Source of the DNA: Lactifluus volemus
Taxonomy: Eukaryota > Basidiomycota > Agaricomycetes > Russulales > Russulaceae
DNA: 64,000 nt
Direction: 5' to 3'
Assembly (NCBI GenBank): GCA_022376515.1
Contig: WTXI01000005.1
Coordinates: 992,001 to 1,056,000 of the forward strand
Part shown: positions 1-12,709 of the stretch, piece after piece
Position numbering within the stretch: the stretch's first letter is position 1
Layout of the letters: every line of letters begins with the position of its first letter
Notes under the pieces: model-generated
What the model was told of the DNA's origin: nothing
The model's database searches: none
The model's input: only the letters and a program-made list of their open reading frames with translations
Program-made: the position numbers and the translations under genes

Positions 1-2250
1 GATTCTACGTTGGCCGAGTCTGCCCCTGGCTGGGTAGCTTCCTGCGATGGTGTGAGCGCGTGCGAGGCTGTCCCGTCTTCCGCCAGGTCGGGCGACTTTG
101 CAGCTGAAAGAAAAGATGTCAGCACGATGTTAGTCAAGAAGAACGCCCACACGGACATTTGACTTTGCTCGTTGTCTCAGCGCTCCCCGTGTGTAGGTCT
201 GGTATGAAAAACATCCCAGGGGGTGGAAATGCACCTGTTCTCGCGATGTGCGAGAGCCAACGCATATCGACCACCGGTGTTTCCCAGACTTGTGCCTTTG
301 AATACTTCGCGCCCGTTGCAGCCGGACACAATAAGTGGGTTGTCGAGCGATTGAATGTCGGCGCGTGCGTCATGCCTTCCAGAATTCGGGGGTCAGAATA
401 CTTTACAGTCCACGAGATGAGGAAGAAGGTTACCCAGAGCGCGGGCGAGACGCTTGACCCACATATCCTCTGCAACGTCAAGTCCTGATGGGCTGAGAAC
501 GACACCATGGAGATGGATGGCATGAGAGAGCGGCAAGAAGGCCGGGTGCTCATCCACGGAGCATATCCGCTCGCGTGAAAGGCAACCTTCGAGCCAGCAC
601 TCGGTGCGATAGCGCGACCGAAGTACGGTATCTGCTTCATCGATATACAACTTGCTACCACTGGACAATGTATGAGCATAGGTCACGATATACCTAAGAA
701 TCAAGACGTACCTAACCAGCCGCACGATCACGAAATCCACGTGCTCGTCTTCATCTTCATCTTCAACCCACGTTCCGCCGCAGCCTTCTATCGCAGAGCG
801 CACGCTCGCTGAACGAGCCTCGGCACGCACACGAAAACGCATTCCCGTAAATATCTGTGGCACGGAGCCGCTACGTCCTGGAGCCATTTGAGCAGGTGAC
901 GTTGGCCGTGGCAAGAACAATGACTGAGCCTTTCGGAACGGCTGACGCGACGTGGACGCGCACGAATCTTCTGGTGCTGACGATTCGCTTGGTGTGAATG
1001 ATTTTGACCGTATGAACGTGCCGAGCACGCTACGACCCTTAATAGCTGTGGGCGGGTTCGGAGTATCCAACACTCGCGCCTTTCCCTTGCCTTTGTTGTT
1101 CCGCGGAGGGTGAAGGGAGTGATTAGGTGTGGGGTTGGGGGGATCTGCGGGTGCAGCTTTAACCAACATTGATCCTACTTTAGTGTATCCGCGAGGCGCA
1201 AGAAGGCTCTCCCAGACGCGCAAAGTCGCAGCAGGAACACGGCGGGCAAGAGCAATCTCTTCCTCCTCAGGCTCGTCGTGGTCTAGTTGTGCAGGTCGTT
1301 CTGAAGGCTCGGGTGCTTCAGTGTTTGGAGCGTGCGACAAAGACGGAGGCTGTCTTCGCTCAGGACGTGGATGCGTCACAAGGTAAGGCGTCTCTTCAAA
1401 TCGCCCTAGAGAACGCCATGTTTCAATCAAATAAGTACCGAAGCTCAAAGGAGAGTCACACGCACCCCCAAAGTCTAGGGAATCCCAAAACCATTCCTCC
1501 CAGACGAGTTTAATATCGGCTTCGCCCCGTTCGTTAAATTTACGGGCGTAGTGCATCTTTTCCGTTTCCTCATTTCCAGAACAAAGGAGATGCGTGACGC
1601 GCACAGGTCGCTCAATATTCTTAACGTATTTACCACCGTGTTGTGAAACGGTGGAGTTAATGGCAGTACGCCGGTCAAGGTCCTCGACTCCGGAAACGCA
1701 TAAAATAATTCCGGAAAAGGGGGGAAGACGATGCTCCTCGACTTTCTATGGAAAGTAAAAACCGGTGAACGAAGGAAATATAGGGAGTGGTCCGAACCGT
1801 GTCAAAGTCAAAGTCATCGCCTCGCTGCCAGATCTCAAAAGTGTCGAGAATCCACGATGGCGTTAGTATTGGTATCTTCCGTTCAACTGCACACTGGCAT
1901 TGTATTAATTAAGAATAAGATATGTTAACGTGGAAATGTCACCTACCCAGTACTTTGCTCCTCCGTGTTCCTCTGCGATGAGATGTGTGACATAGTCAGT
2001 GAATGCGGCAGTTGTGCTTGCACCCATTTCTCCAGCTTTTGGGAATATTGTTGACTACCAACCGATCCCACTGGAATGAGATCATGATTAAGACAATAAT
2101 TCACCACGCACCCTATCAATGCCCGTTGTGCAGATTGTACAGCCACGAAAAGGTCTTGGACACGTGTCAAAAAAGCTGGTCTCGAGGTCCTCGGGTGCAT
2201 TGGATAATAGAGACGGAGGTTGCGATGTATGTCGTTCCTCATGTGTTGTT
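1..2250 (-). CDS. rad4: Rad4/Dpb11/TopBP1-like four-BRCT replication and checkpoint protein (3' end outside window)
   Basis: Scaffold protein that, in this family, binds phosphorylated Sld3/Sld2-type partners to start replication and activates the ATR-type checkpoint kinase. Four BRCT domains can be read by splicing. BRCT1 (about 2165-1800) starts PRPFRGCTICTTGID and continues through AAFTDYVTHLIAEEHGGAKYW and IPILTPSWILDTFEIW. BRCT2 (about 1720-1430) has FSGIILCVSGVEDLDRR and ends VWEEWFWDSLDFGG. BRCT3 (about 850-540) starts MRFRVRAEARSASVRSAIEG. BRCT4 (about 535-240) contains FNRSTTHLLCPAATGAKY and PVVDMRWLSHIARTG. A Ser/Pro-rich linker separates the BRCT pairs, as in the family. Introns are short, e.g. 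one of about 58 nt inside BRCT4. The start codon was not resolved: the BRCT1 exon is open upstream to an in-frame stop near 2300 without an ATG, so a further 5' exon is likely. It is divergent from the methylesterase gene at 2487, implying a shared promoter. Confidence 0.85.
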
Positions 2251-2486
2251 GTTTCCACTGGCCTTGCTGGACGAAGCTTTACTCCAGGTACCTACAGATT
2301 CGTCATGAGAAACGGTGTGCTGGAAGGATCCATAGATGATACCTTCTTTGATCTGTTTACGCGACGAGTCATAAGGTAGCGTGCCAAAGGTGCGTCTTGC
2401 TACGCGCAGACTCAGACGCGGTCGGTTTACGAGCGCGTTTCGTGTTCTGACATCAGGTTTGTTGGGGTTAGGGTTATACCTCTCCC

Positions 2487-3891
2487 ATGTCTGACCTTTA
2501 TCGTTCAGCGATGCATGCACGCATCGCGAAGCTTCCACAGCTTCCACCTGATGTCCCAGGAGAAGAAGATGAAGACGAAGAGTCCGAAGCAGTGGATTCG
2601 ATCGGAGCACTGCCATCACTTTCATCAGGCCCTCCTACGACACGCCTGCCGCGCACTCCAAATCCAGAATACGAGCCTATATCTGGGGCATCCTACTTCT
2701 CTGAGGCAGTGCAGGTTGATGTTCCTGCATCGAAGCTTGATTTCCGCGTATACTACACCCCACCGCAGACTACAGATGGCAGCGCTGGCTCCGTCATGAT
2801 TTGCCATCATGGCGCAGGCTTTGGGGGTCTGAGCTTTGCCCTCTTTTCCGAGAATGTCAAATTTCTTTCTGACGGAGAGCTTGGTGTTTTGTCTATTGAC
2901 GCGCGTCGACATGGTACGCACTTTCATACTGCGACCGACACGGTCTTAGATATTGTCAGGGAAGACACTGCCAACCGGGGGGTCTTCGGACGAAGACCTG
3001 TCACTCAGTATCCTTGTACAGGACCTTCATAACCTTATCCGAGTCGTCTTCCCCGACCCCTTGGTTGCCCCTTCGCTCCTAGTACGTCCGTGGATTCTTC
3101 GTACCTCTGCTACCTTAACACACACATTAGCTTGTTGGTCACAGCATGGGTGGCGCCGTTGTTGTTCACGCAACTCCGCTTCTTCTTAAAGATAAATACC
3201 GCGTGTCTGGTGTTGCAGTACTTGATGTTGTAGAAGGCACTGCGCTTGATGCCCTCCCTCACATGCCGGCTGTTCTAAATTCGAGGCCAGAGGGTTTCGA
3301 CAGTGTCAGCGATGCCATCGAATGGCAGTATGTCCTTCCGTCATCCTTTACACCTTCGATAAAACTCAATGCACTGTGCAGTATCACTGCGCGCCAAATT
3401 CGTAATATCACGTCTGCGCGGGTCTCAGTCCCCTCACTTGTCATTCCTATCCCTGAGCCCCGAGCACGTGGCATGCGTGCCTTCACCTGGCGTACGCCGT
3501 TGCGCACTACGGGGCCTTACTGGGAAGGTATACTTTTTTTTTCTTCTTCGCATAGTATTGATAACGACTTGCACATGAAGGTTGGTTCACAGGACTATCA
3601 GCTGCATTCCTCGCCGCGCGCACTGCACGACTCTTGGTGCTTGCAGGCACTGATCGCCTTGACCGCGAACTTATGATCGGGCAGATGCAAGGCAAATTTC
3701 AGATGGTAGTTGTACCAAACACAGGACACATGTTACATGAGGTACGCTCACCTAGAGACTCGCTTTATTTGAACTGCTAAGATGTGGTCTGCGCGGAGGA
3801 TGACCCATTGACACTCTCCCGGACGTTGGTAGAATTTTGGCGAAGGAACGAACGTGTTGTTGTGGGAATAAAGAAAGTGGGAGACCTGTGA
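2487..3891 (+). CDS. PPE1: Protein phosphatase methylesterase 1 (PP2A C-terminal methylesterase)
   Basis: Alpha/beta hydrolase that removes the methyl ester from the C-terminal Leu of the PP2A catalytic subunit. The ATG opens on MSDLYRSAMHARIAKLPQLP, the usual family start. The oxyanion-hole motif HHGAGFGGLSF is in exon 1. The nucleophile elbow GHSMGGAVVVH is made by splicing across an intron ending near 3131. Then come DVVEGTALDALPHMP, the conserved QIRNITSARVSVPS, and FTWRTPL. The catalytic His lies in VPNTGHMLHED near 3730. At least four short introns are needed, near 2914-2960, 3080-3131, 3528-3590 and 3741-3795. The last exon ends GIKKVGDL-stop. The chain is complete with no frame break. 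An acidic stretch (EEDEDEESEA) follows the N-terminal helix. Confidence 0.92.
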
Positions 3892-5991
3892 AGACGCCGA
3901 AGTGCGATTAAGTTATCAAGAATGAAACGTCGCTCGAGTTGTGACCAGACCATGCAGCCTTGATGTGTTGTATGTGTCCAAACAATCTCCCGGCCATGAA
4001 GACGTCCAGTGTAACGCCACTCCCTCTGACTTGTCCCGGGGACCGCGTCTTTGTTGTAGTTACATGTTGCGGAATACAAACCCAGATAATAATAACAAGT
4101 GTCCAAACAATAGAAATCAGATCATCAGGGAAAGCTGTTTAGCCGTGAGTTCGCCTTCAAGCTCTGGCGTAGGCGAGGTGTTAGGCAAACCAGTTGTGTT
4201 GTGTTTACTGACGGTGCCGTATGAGTGTCTACTAGTGGACTGAGGGTGCCAGTGGCGCACTGACACAGTAACTGCTCCTCTGTCGGACGTGGACCACTTT
4301 TGGCCTGTTGTCATCGAGAGTGCAACAGCATCATGACATCGTTGGTACACAGGCTGGCACTGGCAGAACGGTCTTGATGGTAGACATTGTCCTAACGTCT
4401 CCGCTGCTCCCTGGCTTCTTTTGCCTTGTCGTGATGGCTTGGGTTTCCATCGTCACAGTTGTGAGCAAACTTGCGAGATTATAGGAGGAAACAATGCTTC
4501 CATCAGATTAGACCATTGAATTGGTAGTTGCTACTCGCTGACTCCGCAGCGAGGCTTCCGAGTCATCTAACGTGAGTGAGAATATATAAACATACTGGTC
4601 ACAAAGGGTGAGCCAAAAGGCAGAAATTGTATAGGAAAACTTTCTCCATATCCTGAGGATTATATTAGGATTTCTGAGGGCAAGATATCAGTACTATATC
4701 GGTAGCATGCGGTGATTGGGAGATTGAGCGATTGTTACAATACTACTGTATTAAGTCGGTGACCTATCCGTCTATCACCCAAGGAATCAGAAGAAATCGG
4801 TTGTACTAGCGAATACAACTCATGTACAGTTACATCCGATACGGATGGAACCACAGCTTTGATAAATTAACTTTGAATGGTCGTGATCATCATACAGTCT
4901 CTCAAATACCACAGCATCGTTATCTCGTTATACATGCCGTTATACTTCCGTAAATCAGATGGTAAGCTCCTGCACTCGGCATTTGTTTGAGCTTAGAACC
5001 GCTTCGGGGCCATCCAATGTACAAGTCAAACCGACAATCAAAACATAAAGGTGACAATCACGTAAGAAACGGAATTCCACAAAGGGATCGATGGTGACAC
5101 AGCTGTGCTCTCGAAACATCAGAACTCCACCTTGATTTCGGTGGCATGGATGAGATCGGAATGTGGATAAGGTTGAACGTGCTTTGTTCGTTCGCCATAT
5201 CGACTGCGGTGACGCCGTACAGTCCATACAGTACGAATCATTAAACCGCTTAACCCCGCGGGAGTACATTTTCAAACACCGACGAATGGTCCGGGGTAAG
5301 ATTCAGTCCCCAAACGATTGGCCCAACGCTTTGCTTCCATCTGTGCAATGTCTAGGCTACTGAACGACCGCGGAACTGACCTGCCAATGTTTTTTGTAGC
5401 ACTTTACCCAGACTTATATATGAGGGGCGCCTTCCCAGGTACGCCATCAGTTACCCCTAGCCTACCGTGTCCACCCTCCAGTTGCGCCCAGTGTCGTGCT
5501 CGGTAAGTGGTCAAGCAACGGCCTAGTTACTCAGCCCTTTGCGGTCGTTTCAGCGTCCTATTACCCCGTCTAGTTGTACAACGCTGACGGTTTGTCGACC
5601 CGCCATCGAGACGAGACCGGCTGCTGTGGACTCGCTCGGATGGAGGGGGCGCCGCATATCAAATAATAAAGCGGGCGCGCGTCTACCTTTATTTTTTTTG
5701 AACCTTCTATGGCTATGGATCAAGCCCTTTATAAACCGTCCGGTTTACTGATTGATTCCCCGTATTTTCAATCACAGTAATAGGTTTGATTCTGCATAGC
5801 CTACTTCAATAGGCAGTGTAGACCACTGGAGGATTCGTGAACGATCGGCTGCGTCAGCAGATGGTAAAAGCCGCGGACATACATTTGGAAACATATCGTG
5901 ATTCGGCTGACAATATTGATCGCACATCTTCCCAGCAATGTACGCATAATGTCTTTGCTCACCTGACCTCTACCTAACTCACACCCACTTG
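3892..5991. other. Long intergenic stretch, no gene recognised
   Basis: Only short reading frames occur on both strands, the longest about 106 codons (5275-4955, minus), with no similarity I recognise and no convincing exon chain. Base composition is more AT-rich than in the flanking genes. I see no tRNA, repeat array or transposon end here. Confidence 0.5.
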
Positions 5992-7463
5992 ATGGTGGCA
6001 TGTCCCATTACAGCATCTGACAATTGGACGGCAGCTCAAATCTTAACCCCCATCCTCATCGCCTTCTTTCTCTCCCTCTCTTTCATCCTTTACCTCCAAT
6101 ACAAGAACGGGGGTCTTTCTCGACCACGATCTGTAGCATCCATGCGGGGTGCTCAACAAACTCAGAGGCCGCGTGGATGGACGATAGATGGCATTCGTCC
6201 GGCTGACAGCATCTTTCTGAATGCCGAAGCAACGCCTATGATCAACTCACGCCCTCACTGGACTTCTCTATCTCTCCATGATGCCGATCGCCACCGTCTC
6301 AGCCCCCGCACAAGGGAGACACTCTCGGCCGTTATTCGTTCGATACAGAGATTGTTTGGCAGGGGCCCTACTCCCGTGTCTCATGTCCCCATCTCAGACA
6401 CCTTTGATATTGAGGATTCCGACCCGGAAATGGACCCCTTTGACACCCTCGGGAGTAATGCGTCGTCGTCGCGAACGAGGCGAAACCGTCCTTCAACCAC
6501 AGTTGGGCGGAGTAGGAATTCAACTGCGGACCGTGAAGGCCCTCTGCAAAGTATTTTTCAACCTAGCGAAGCGACGCGATACTCTGCGATACTCGAACCG
6601 GAGTTTGACGACGCTCACGATACGGTCAAATTCATGGAGGACGGTGGCGTTCGGAATCATGATACCGAGACGACTACTAGAGATGGCGTTATGTTGATTT
6701 CCAGAAACGGTCGGAACTTTTCTTTAACAGGCAGTGTGATCTCCAGGGTCAGCAGACCCCCGGTTGAGAGGGATCGTAGGAGCACAGAGGTCGTCCCACC
6801 TACGCCTACATTCTATCAACAGGTGAGCCAGTCCCGACCATCTTCTAGGATCTCACTTAATCGCTTGTAGCCCTTTCGAACTCACGCTTACCATACGAGA
6901 AGCGCCTCTACACCTCATCTACACACCTCATCCCACTACGCACCCCCCTTGCGCTCCTTCTCCCCCTCCATCAGTAACCTGTCCGGCCGTCGACCTCCCG
7001 CACTGCCCGTGATATCACCAATACCAATACCAGCACGGCCGGCCGATCTACGACCACTTGGCAGGGAGGCGCACAATTACACGGCGGCTACGCCACCCAT
7101 AGACGTTTCAGACTCGAAACATCATCATCCGTTGCTCAAAATGGTCAGATCTGTCCTCCACCTCCCATCACTGCCAGGCCCGAACGCCGCACAGCAACAG
7201 CAACACGCCGCCACCACAAACCGCCGTCTCCGCCGACGCCCCCCTCGCCACCATCGTCGCCCCACCCGTCCTTCGCTGTCTCCCCACATTTACAAGATTA
7301 TGCGCCGTCGTTCCCGGGAGCGTTGTACGTACACCCGAGCTCGGTGCCGTCGACCCCAATTCCGGAGTCGGACCCTCAGAATTTGATACCGTCTGCGGTG
7401 CGGGGCGCTGGATACAATCCGTTCCAACACTCGCGATCGACGAGCGACCTTGCGTTCGAGTGA
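5992..7463 (+). CDS. Unknown single-pass membrane protein with long disordered tail
   Basis: No family recognised. The first ATG (5992) gives a short N-terminus, then a clear hydrophobic segment at residues 15-35 (LTPILIAFFLSLSFILYLQY) followed by Lys/Arg, so the tail probably faces the cytosol. The rest is Ser/Thr/Pro/Arg-rich and polar, including an acidic patch (DTFDIEDSDPEMDPFD). Exon 1 runs to about 6822. A GTGAGC donor and an acceptor ending at 6870 keep the frame into a second exon that reads PFRTHAYHTRSASTPHLH. Near 7140-7200 the coding signal moves frame. The best 3' reading ends SRSTSDLAFE-stop at 7463, after SPHLQDYAPSFPGALYVHPS, but I could not place the joining intron. A 5' exon with a luminal domain is possible. 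Confidence 0.55.
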
Positions 7464-9530
7464 CCCCACAAAGCGAGGCACGAGCACCTCGCATCGCCGC
7501 TTTTAAATGATTGTCCTTGAAGATTGATGAACAAAGGGAATATCAAAAAACAGAGAAGTTGCGCTTTTGCGTGAAGAAATCGTTCAACCGCAGTTTTCAC
7601 GGGCTACCTCTAGATCTTTTTCAGACTCCCAAGCATTATGTACTCATCCTCGCAAAGTTTTTTTTTGGTACCTCTACGAGCTAACTCATTGGATATTTGC
7701 TGTGTGATATATATTTTGCATTCTGTTATCTCGTGTGATTTAACCCATCTGTACGTTGTAGTAGAGAGATTGGTCTTCATAGACAACTTAACTGAATAAC
7801 GAAAGAACACCCTCTGTTTGTGCGACAAACGATTCTAGTAGGCGTCAACTGATGAGTATCTGTCGACACAGCCACGATTTTCCAAAACGAGTGATCCCAA
7901 TAGAGGGCCTGGTAGGAAGAGGACTGGATATTAAATGCCTAGCTAGATTAAGGAGCGTGAACCGGGGTCCAAACACCTCGCACCTTTTCACCCATTCACA
8001 CCACCTCTTCCTAGGGTAGGCTCTTAACCTCCTGACTCAGACAAGACAACTCACAAGATCAACGCCCAGAACCTAATAAAAGGTGGGTCCGAGGAAAAGA
8101 AGAAGCATCTCGCACTTTCTAGTCTTTGCCATAGCCAGGCAAGCCCTTATCTATGATTCAGTTTGGTATATGAACGGGACTTTTTTGTGAAGACAAAAAA
8201 AAACCCAAATGCGGCAGACATGGGTTGTGCCAGACTCTGGGATGATAGGAAGACGGTCGAGAGTACGCACTGGCCTAAGCCATCGCAGGTTCTGCGTCGT
8301 ATTGTGCCACGCGTCTTGTATAGTAGAAGCCCGTTCGGAGGCACGAGAAGTGCAGGGGGATATGTGTATGTTAGGAAGCGTGCCTCGGAGGGGTGCTGTG
8401 CCCAGGATTTTAATGAAAAACAGGTTGAGGAACCAAAAAGGGCACGGCACGGATATCAGCCAAGGCTCTGGGAAAGGGCAACGGAGATGGGAAAGGGTTG
8501 GCATTAGCAGAAACGGCGCGTTTCGAAAAGGTGGGTCTAGAAAGTCGTGTGATATGTGGCAAGGGCTACGTCAAAATGTTACGGGGCAAGGCGGATGAGG
8601 TGCCAGTGGAGCGCCGGCGTTCTTATTAATGGAGGCAACCTTTGGAAAGAAAACGCGATTACGGAAGAGGGACGCGCATACCACTTGCTCGAATCATTTG
8701 GATTCACAACTGGGGAGAAAGGTCGGGCATCGTGGTTTAGGGATGGAGAACAGCAGCAAAGTGCCAAACGATTTAAGGGTCATTTGGGATGTGTTTCCTA
8801 TGATAGGGTCACACACGAGGTGTAGGTGATCGAGCGAATAGCTTTTATATCGATGATTGTGTGAAAAGTGGTGCCAATGATGCCAAAGATTGCCCACATT
8901 GAGTTTGGTAATTCGGGCCGGAATAATGGCAACTGACTCGGTTTCATTGGTAAAAGTTTGAGTCAGAATTGGCCACGCCGTGAAGCACGGTTGATGGCTA
9001 TTGTTCGTGATGCCTCGTGTTTTGGGTCACCCTATTCGGGTGACTTCTCCCATGATTGCTTTGCCGTATAAACGCCGACAAACTCTGAAAGTGGCTCAGA
9101 TCGGTAAAATCTGGGGAAATGGAACGCTCCGTCTGTCGGCGTTTGACGGCATTCACAAACCTAAGTGTTGAACAGCGAACGAGAGGGGCACCACGAGGAC
9201 GCAGGTCAAGTGCCATGCGCCATTGGAGGGTGGTTGTCTGTTGCCTGTTGTCAACGTGGCGATTCGGATGGATGGCTGTATGGTCCCTCTCTTTAAATAG
9301 CGTCATTTTTTTGAGGATGAGGTCCCATTGGAAAATGTAAAAAGGAGTGACCTTTGGATAGGTGATACTACCATAAAAGGGAATAACACGTGGTGTAACC
9401 AGAATTAAAAAGTCGACGGAAGATCTTGACCTCGTGGCTGGGCGCAAAATTTTACATATTCATAATTCGTTTCGTTCTTTCCACTTCTTTCTAACTCTCC
9501 TTTCCTTCCTTCCTTCAATCCCAATCCCCA
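7464..9530. other. Intergenic stretch upstream of the aminopeptidase array
   Basis: Open frames of 60-150 codons overlap on both strands between 8150 and 9450, but none shows a recognisable motif or an exon chain. The last 100 bases before 9531 are a C/T-rich tract typical of a fungal core promoter and 5' UTR. I see no RNA gene or repeat. Confidence 0.45.
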
Positions 9531-12500
9531 ATGTCTCCGCCTCCTCCTCCTCCGCCTCCACCACCACCGCCTCCCATCTGTTTACCCTCTTTCAATCTCA
9601 AGGGGAAGAAAAAGAAGCTCGATGAATATGACGATGAGAAATCCAATGGCAGTTTATCTCATCTCACATCTCATTCTCGTTCTCGTGCTTCGGGCACTTC
9701 TCGGCGCACTCGGGACTCCCAGGATTCCCTCCCAAGATCGCAACGCCCATCCGCTACCGGCACCCCTCTGCCTCGCTCGAATTCGTTATCACCCACCCCT
9801 ACGATGACAGATGTTCCCTCAAGAGGTTCGGGGAAGGCCATTTCTCAGGCTGTGAGCCTACATTTTACGGAGGATACGGAATCATACGGACAATTCCGCA
9901 AAGTCGTACCGAAGCTCGATCGCTCTCGTAAACTCACTCGTGGTGACACCCTCCGAAGCAAGCTTGGTTATGGATGGGGACTCGGACTCGGTCGCAAGGA
10001 TAAGGATAAGGATGACCTCTTCACAGAAGCAAATCGCACATCTTCCGCGACCACGATCCTTCCCGTCTATCCCAGAGATGCCCCTCCTTCATTCCCCCCA
10101 GAGTCTACGCAAACCCCGACTCGTCATATGTCTCAGCGCTCGAAGAGTTCCCAAGATTCGAGAAGAAGTAACGATACTCAAGCCAGCAGAGCCACCAAGT
10201 CCTCTCACGGAAGCAAACGGTCCAAAAGGTCCCAGAGCACCGTCAATACCCTCACTGGATCAGCTCTCGAGCGCAAGGAAGGCTATGAGGACCCCATACG
10301 TGAGTACGCCGAACGTACACCCGTATTGTCGAGCTGCGCAAGCACATGGCAAAGGATAGCCTCGATTACTAGTTTGTCTCTCCCTCACTTTCTCACTTTC
10401 TCATTACTTATATATATCTATGCGTAGCGTTGTTATGTCTGAAGATGCTCACCAATCCGAGTACACTGCCAATGCCGACAAGCGCAGGGAATGGATAACA
10501 AAGTACGCCCTCCGCAGTTATCGAGTCATTTTTGCACTAATATCAAACACAGCTTCACGGGCTCGGCTGGTCAAGCGATCGTTTCAAAGACAGCCGCTTA
10601 TCTCATCACCGACTCACGCTACTGGCTTCAAGCCGAGCAGGAACTTGACGAAAACTGGACTCTCATTCGCGTTGGCATGCCTTCCGGGCCTCGAAACTGG
10701 GTAGAGTGGGTTTCGGTGAGTGCTTTCTTTAGTACCCTGCGGATGTTTGTGATCAAACCATCCTGGTTTGGTTTTCTCCACAGGATCGTGTTTACGAGTC
10801 AAGAGTCGGAGTTGATGCGCGTATGGTTTCCAACGAGACCGCTACACAGCTTTACCCCCTACTCCAAGCAAAGAGGTCCAAGCTTGTTTATCCGTCACAA
10901 AACTTGATCGACCTGATCTGGGAGGATAAACCGTCGCGTTCAAAAAACAAGATTTATACGCAACCGATCGAATATACTGGCGAGTTGAGATCTTCATTGT
11001 CCCTACTTTTTGACTGACCCGTGGCAATCATATAGGCAAGGATGCTTCAAAAAAGCTCTTGCAAGTCCGTGACTGGATTAAAAACCTGCCTCCATCTGGT
11101 TCGACACCATCCAAAGACCCACCGGCGCCATCTCAGCAACACGTTGGCACACTGGTGACCAATCTGGCCTGCATTGGTGAGTTCGTTGTTCGTCCCTTAT
11201 TCAATTTGTGCTTACAAGACTGCTTTTCTAGCCTATGTGCTCAATCTCCGTGGCGACGATATCCCATTCAATCCAGTGTTTGTCTCGTACCTGTACATCA
11301 GTCTCGATCGTGCCATCTTGTTCATCGAGAGGGAGAAGGTTGAACAGCCCGCAAGCACCTATCTCCAAAACCTCAATGTCGAGATCCGGGATTACAATGC
11401 CATTTGGTCGTTTTTGCGCACGCGCGAGTGGGGTGATGGCAAAGTCCGTGATATTCACACTGCCTCTCTCCTATATTGATTGTTATTGACCCCGTTGTGC
11501 ATATCAACAGGTGATCATCTCACCGCAAACATCATACGCCATCTCGCTTATGTTGACGCACTATCGTTATACTGTTGCTCCTTCGATCATCGACGAGATG
11601 ATGAGCGTTAAAAACGAAGTTGAGATCCAGGGACTTAAGCGGGCCTACCTCCGTGATGGTGCCTGTTACGTGCAGTTCCTCGCCTGGCTCGATGAGAAGA
11701 TGTCTAAGGGATTCCAGATCACTGAGTGGGAGGCTGCCTGGCGACTCACAGAGTTTAGGAGCAAGACAAAGAATTATATGGGACTCGCGTACGAAAATAT
11801 CTCTGCAACGGGCCCCAATGCTGCGCTTCCGCATTATAACCCCCTGAAGAGCTCCAGTTCTATCATCGATAGGGAAACTCCTTATCTCAATGACTCTGGG
11901 GGACAATATCGTGATGGCACATGCGACACAACACGGACGGTACACTTTGGTCACCCAACAAAAGAACAAAGCGAGGCATACACACGAGTGTTACAAGGCC
12001 ACGTAGGTGGATTTCCGCTCACCAGAGGAAAGCGTACTGACGTTCACGCGTGTAGATTGCCATTGACAGCGCGATTTTCCCGAAGGGTACGACGGGTAGG
12101 CAGCTAGATGTCCTTGCGCGGAAGAATTTGTGGCAGGACGGCATGAACTACTTGGTGAGTTGATGCACATTTTGATCAACTTTTGTTGGGATCACTGATG
12201 CTCATGATGCGATCTGATCTGCAGCATGGTACCGGTCATGGTGTCGGATCGTTCCTTAATGTACACGAAGGGCTACACGGGTTCTCAAGCGATGTACCGT
12301 TGACTCGTGGCCACGTTCTTACTAATGAACCCGGTTACTGTAAGCTGTATCTTTATTTACTCCCAGTTGGTCTTCTGACATGAGACCAGACAAACCCGAT
12401 GAATTCGGTATTCGGATAGAATCTGTCTACGTTGTGCGCGACGTGCGCACCAAGCACACCGATTCGGAGCATAGTTGGCTTGGCTTCGAGCGTCTGACCT

Positions 12501-12709
12501 GTGTGCCGATCCAGACGCGCATGGTGCTTGAGAACATGCTTAGCAAGGAGGAGAAGGAGTGGTTGGTTCAGCACAACCGCGCGTGCCTGAACGCGCTCGA
12601 GGGCCTTCTCCGGGACGATAAGCGTGCGCTCAAGTGGCTCCGCCGTGAGGCAGAACGTGGCATTGGTGTCGCGCCTGCACCAGGCGGCTTCATCATCGAC
12701 TGGAACTAG
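9531..12709 (+). CDS. X-Pro aminopeptidase (M24B), array copy A, catalytic residues intact
   Basis: Metallopeptidase that removes an N-terminal residue preceding proline. Exon 1 encodes an extension beginning MSPPP with 13 prolines in a row, then [13 protein letters not shown] and a Ser/Lys/Arg-rich stretch up to [16 protein letters not shown]. The creatinase-type N-terminal domain follows ([38 protein letters not shown]). The M24 domain has all five expected metal ligands: Asp in [10 protein letters not shown], Asp in GTCDTTRT (codon 11925), His in [16 protein letters not shown], Glu in NEPGYY and Glu in GIRIESV (codon 12419). About ten introns are needed; one (10980-11035) has a GC donor. 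One oddity: relative to copies B and C, a single base is missing near 10312, which throws exon 1 out of frame. A start at the Met of MAKDSLDY (about 10346) would restore a nearly full peptidase without the extension. Confidence 0.8.
9536..9576 (+). repeat. CCT/CCG/CCA trinucleotide tract coding for polyproline
   Basis: An imperfect run of CCN triplets directly after the start codon of aminopeptidase copy A encodes about 13 consecutive prolines. The equivalent position in copies B and C has only three prolines, so the tract expanded in copy A. Such tracts vary in length and are prone to replication slippage. Confidence 0.85.

Noticed and set aside
2239..2625. 128-codon minus-strand frame possibly holding the first exon of the BRCT gene
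   Set aside because: Largely antisense to the methylesterase start. I could not connect it in frame to BRCT1, so I left the BRCT gene start unresolved.
4955..5275. 106-codon minus-strand frame in the long spacer
   Set aside because: Some Cys and His residues suggested a zinc finger, but spacing fits no known type and there is no supporting exon.
8998..9447. 149-codon minus-strand frame upstream of the array
   Set aside because: No recognisable domain, no exon partners, and overlapping frames on the other strand; not enough to call a gene.
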